Of a stretch of DNA of 5,465 bases, positions 5,378-5,465 are shown in pieces. The notes under the pieces are model-generated. The model was not told the DNA's origin. It worked only from the letters and a program-made list of their open reading frames with translations, and made no database searches. The position numbers were made by a program, and so were the translations under genes. The first letter of the stretch is position 1. Each line of letters begins with the position of its first letter. Origin of the DNA: an uncultured Bacteroidales bacterium (GTDB lineage: Bacteria; Bacteroidota; Bacteroidia; Bacteroidales; UBA932); contig CALBPX010000096.1 of NCBI GenBank assembly GCA_937899055.1, positions 1-5,465 of the forward strand, given 5' to 3'.

Positions 5378-5465
5378 CCCCTTAACTGCTACAAAAGCAA
5401 CGACAAACACAATTACAAGAAAGCCGTCATGAACGAGTTCGAGTACGAAGAAACCCTGAAAGAGT
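5378..5465 (+). pseudogene. Edge fragment resembling the C-terminal region of an Rpn protein
   Basis: Directly after the higA stop, one frame is open to the window end (open since 5345). It includes KHNYKKAVMNEFEYEETLKE. The pattern Y-x-x-[AS]-[VM]-M-x-E-x-[ED]-Y-x-[ED]-[ST]-L resembles the helical linker found before the Glu/Gly-rich tail in Rpn nucleases, which is the part missing from the gene at 4091. An ATG at 5429 could instead start an unrelated gene continuing past the edge, of which only 12 codons are visible. With so little sequence the call is tentative. No ribosome binding site or promoter is evident in the 50 bases between higA and that ATG. Confidence 0.3.

Overview
The window looks like an accessory region of a Bacteroidota genome, most likely Bacteroidales. 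The evidence is a very large surface lipoprotein built from Bacteroidales-type domains, a short acidic-tailed small protein of a kind common in that order, a Bacteroidota-style promoter (TAnnTTTG) before a toxin-antitoxin pair, and no Shine-Dalgarno-like sequence before the genes. No rRNA, tRNA or core housekeeping gene is visible, so the genus cannot be fixed.

Layout. Positions 1-408 hold degenerate short repeats around a strong hairpin (212-243). On the minus strand, 3512-378 holds a two-gene unit: a 56-residue small protein, then, after 12 bases, a 983-residue secreted lipoprotein. The lipoprotein has a fimbrillin-like N-terminus, a ligand-binding-like module, an Ig-like domain, a second beta-rich module, a Gly/Asp linker and a C-terminal DNA/RNA non-specific endonuclease domain. 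Positions 3634-3924 hold a second copy of the repeat element and an array of 27-28 bp units. The plus strand then carries an internally deleted, frameshifted Rpn/PD-(D/E)XK nuclease ('putative transposase') at 4091-4617, a complete higBA toxin-antitoxin operon at 4711-5376 with a recognisable promoter and palindrome, and at the right edge an open frame that resembles the C-terminal helical part of an Rpn protein.

The most unusual structure is the repeat element. Two 114-bp copies in the same orientation (171-284 and 3634-3747) have matching inverted ends (GGAGCGTG / CACGCTC) and a central AAAACCTGTAT hairpin. They bracket the small-protein/nuclease operon. Outside the cores, degenerate units of about 27-28 bp continue outward, in opposite orientation on the two sides. 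This resembles a MITE-like or BrickBuilt-like element with expandable arms, and I do not recognise it as a named family.

The lipoprotein probably acts on extracellular nucleic acid at the cell surface. HigB/HigA form a self-contained toxin-antitoxin module. The Rpn remnants, the toxin-antitoxin pair and the repeats together suggest a region shaped by mobile DNA. The link between the repeats and the Rpn remnants is inference only.
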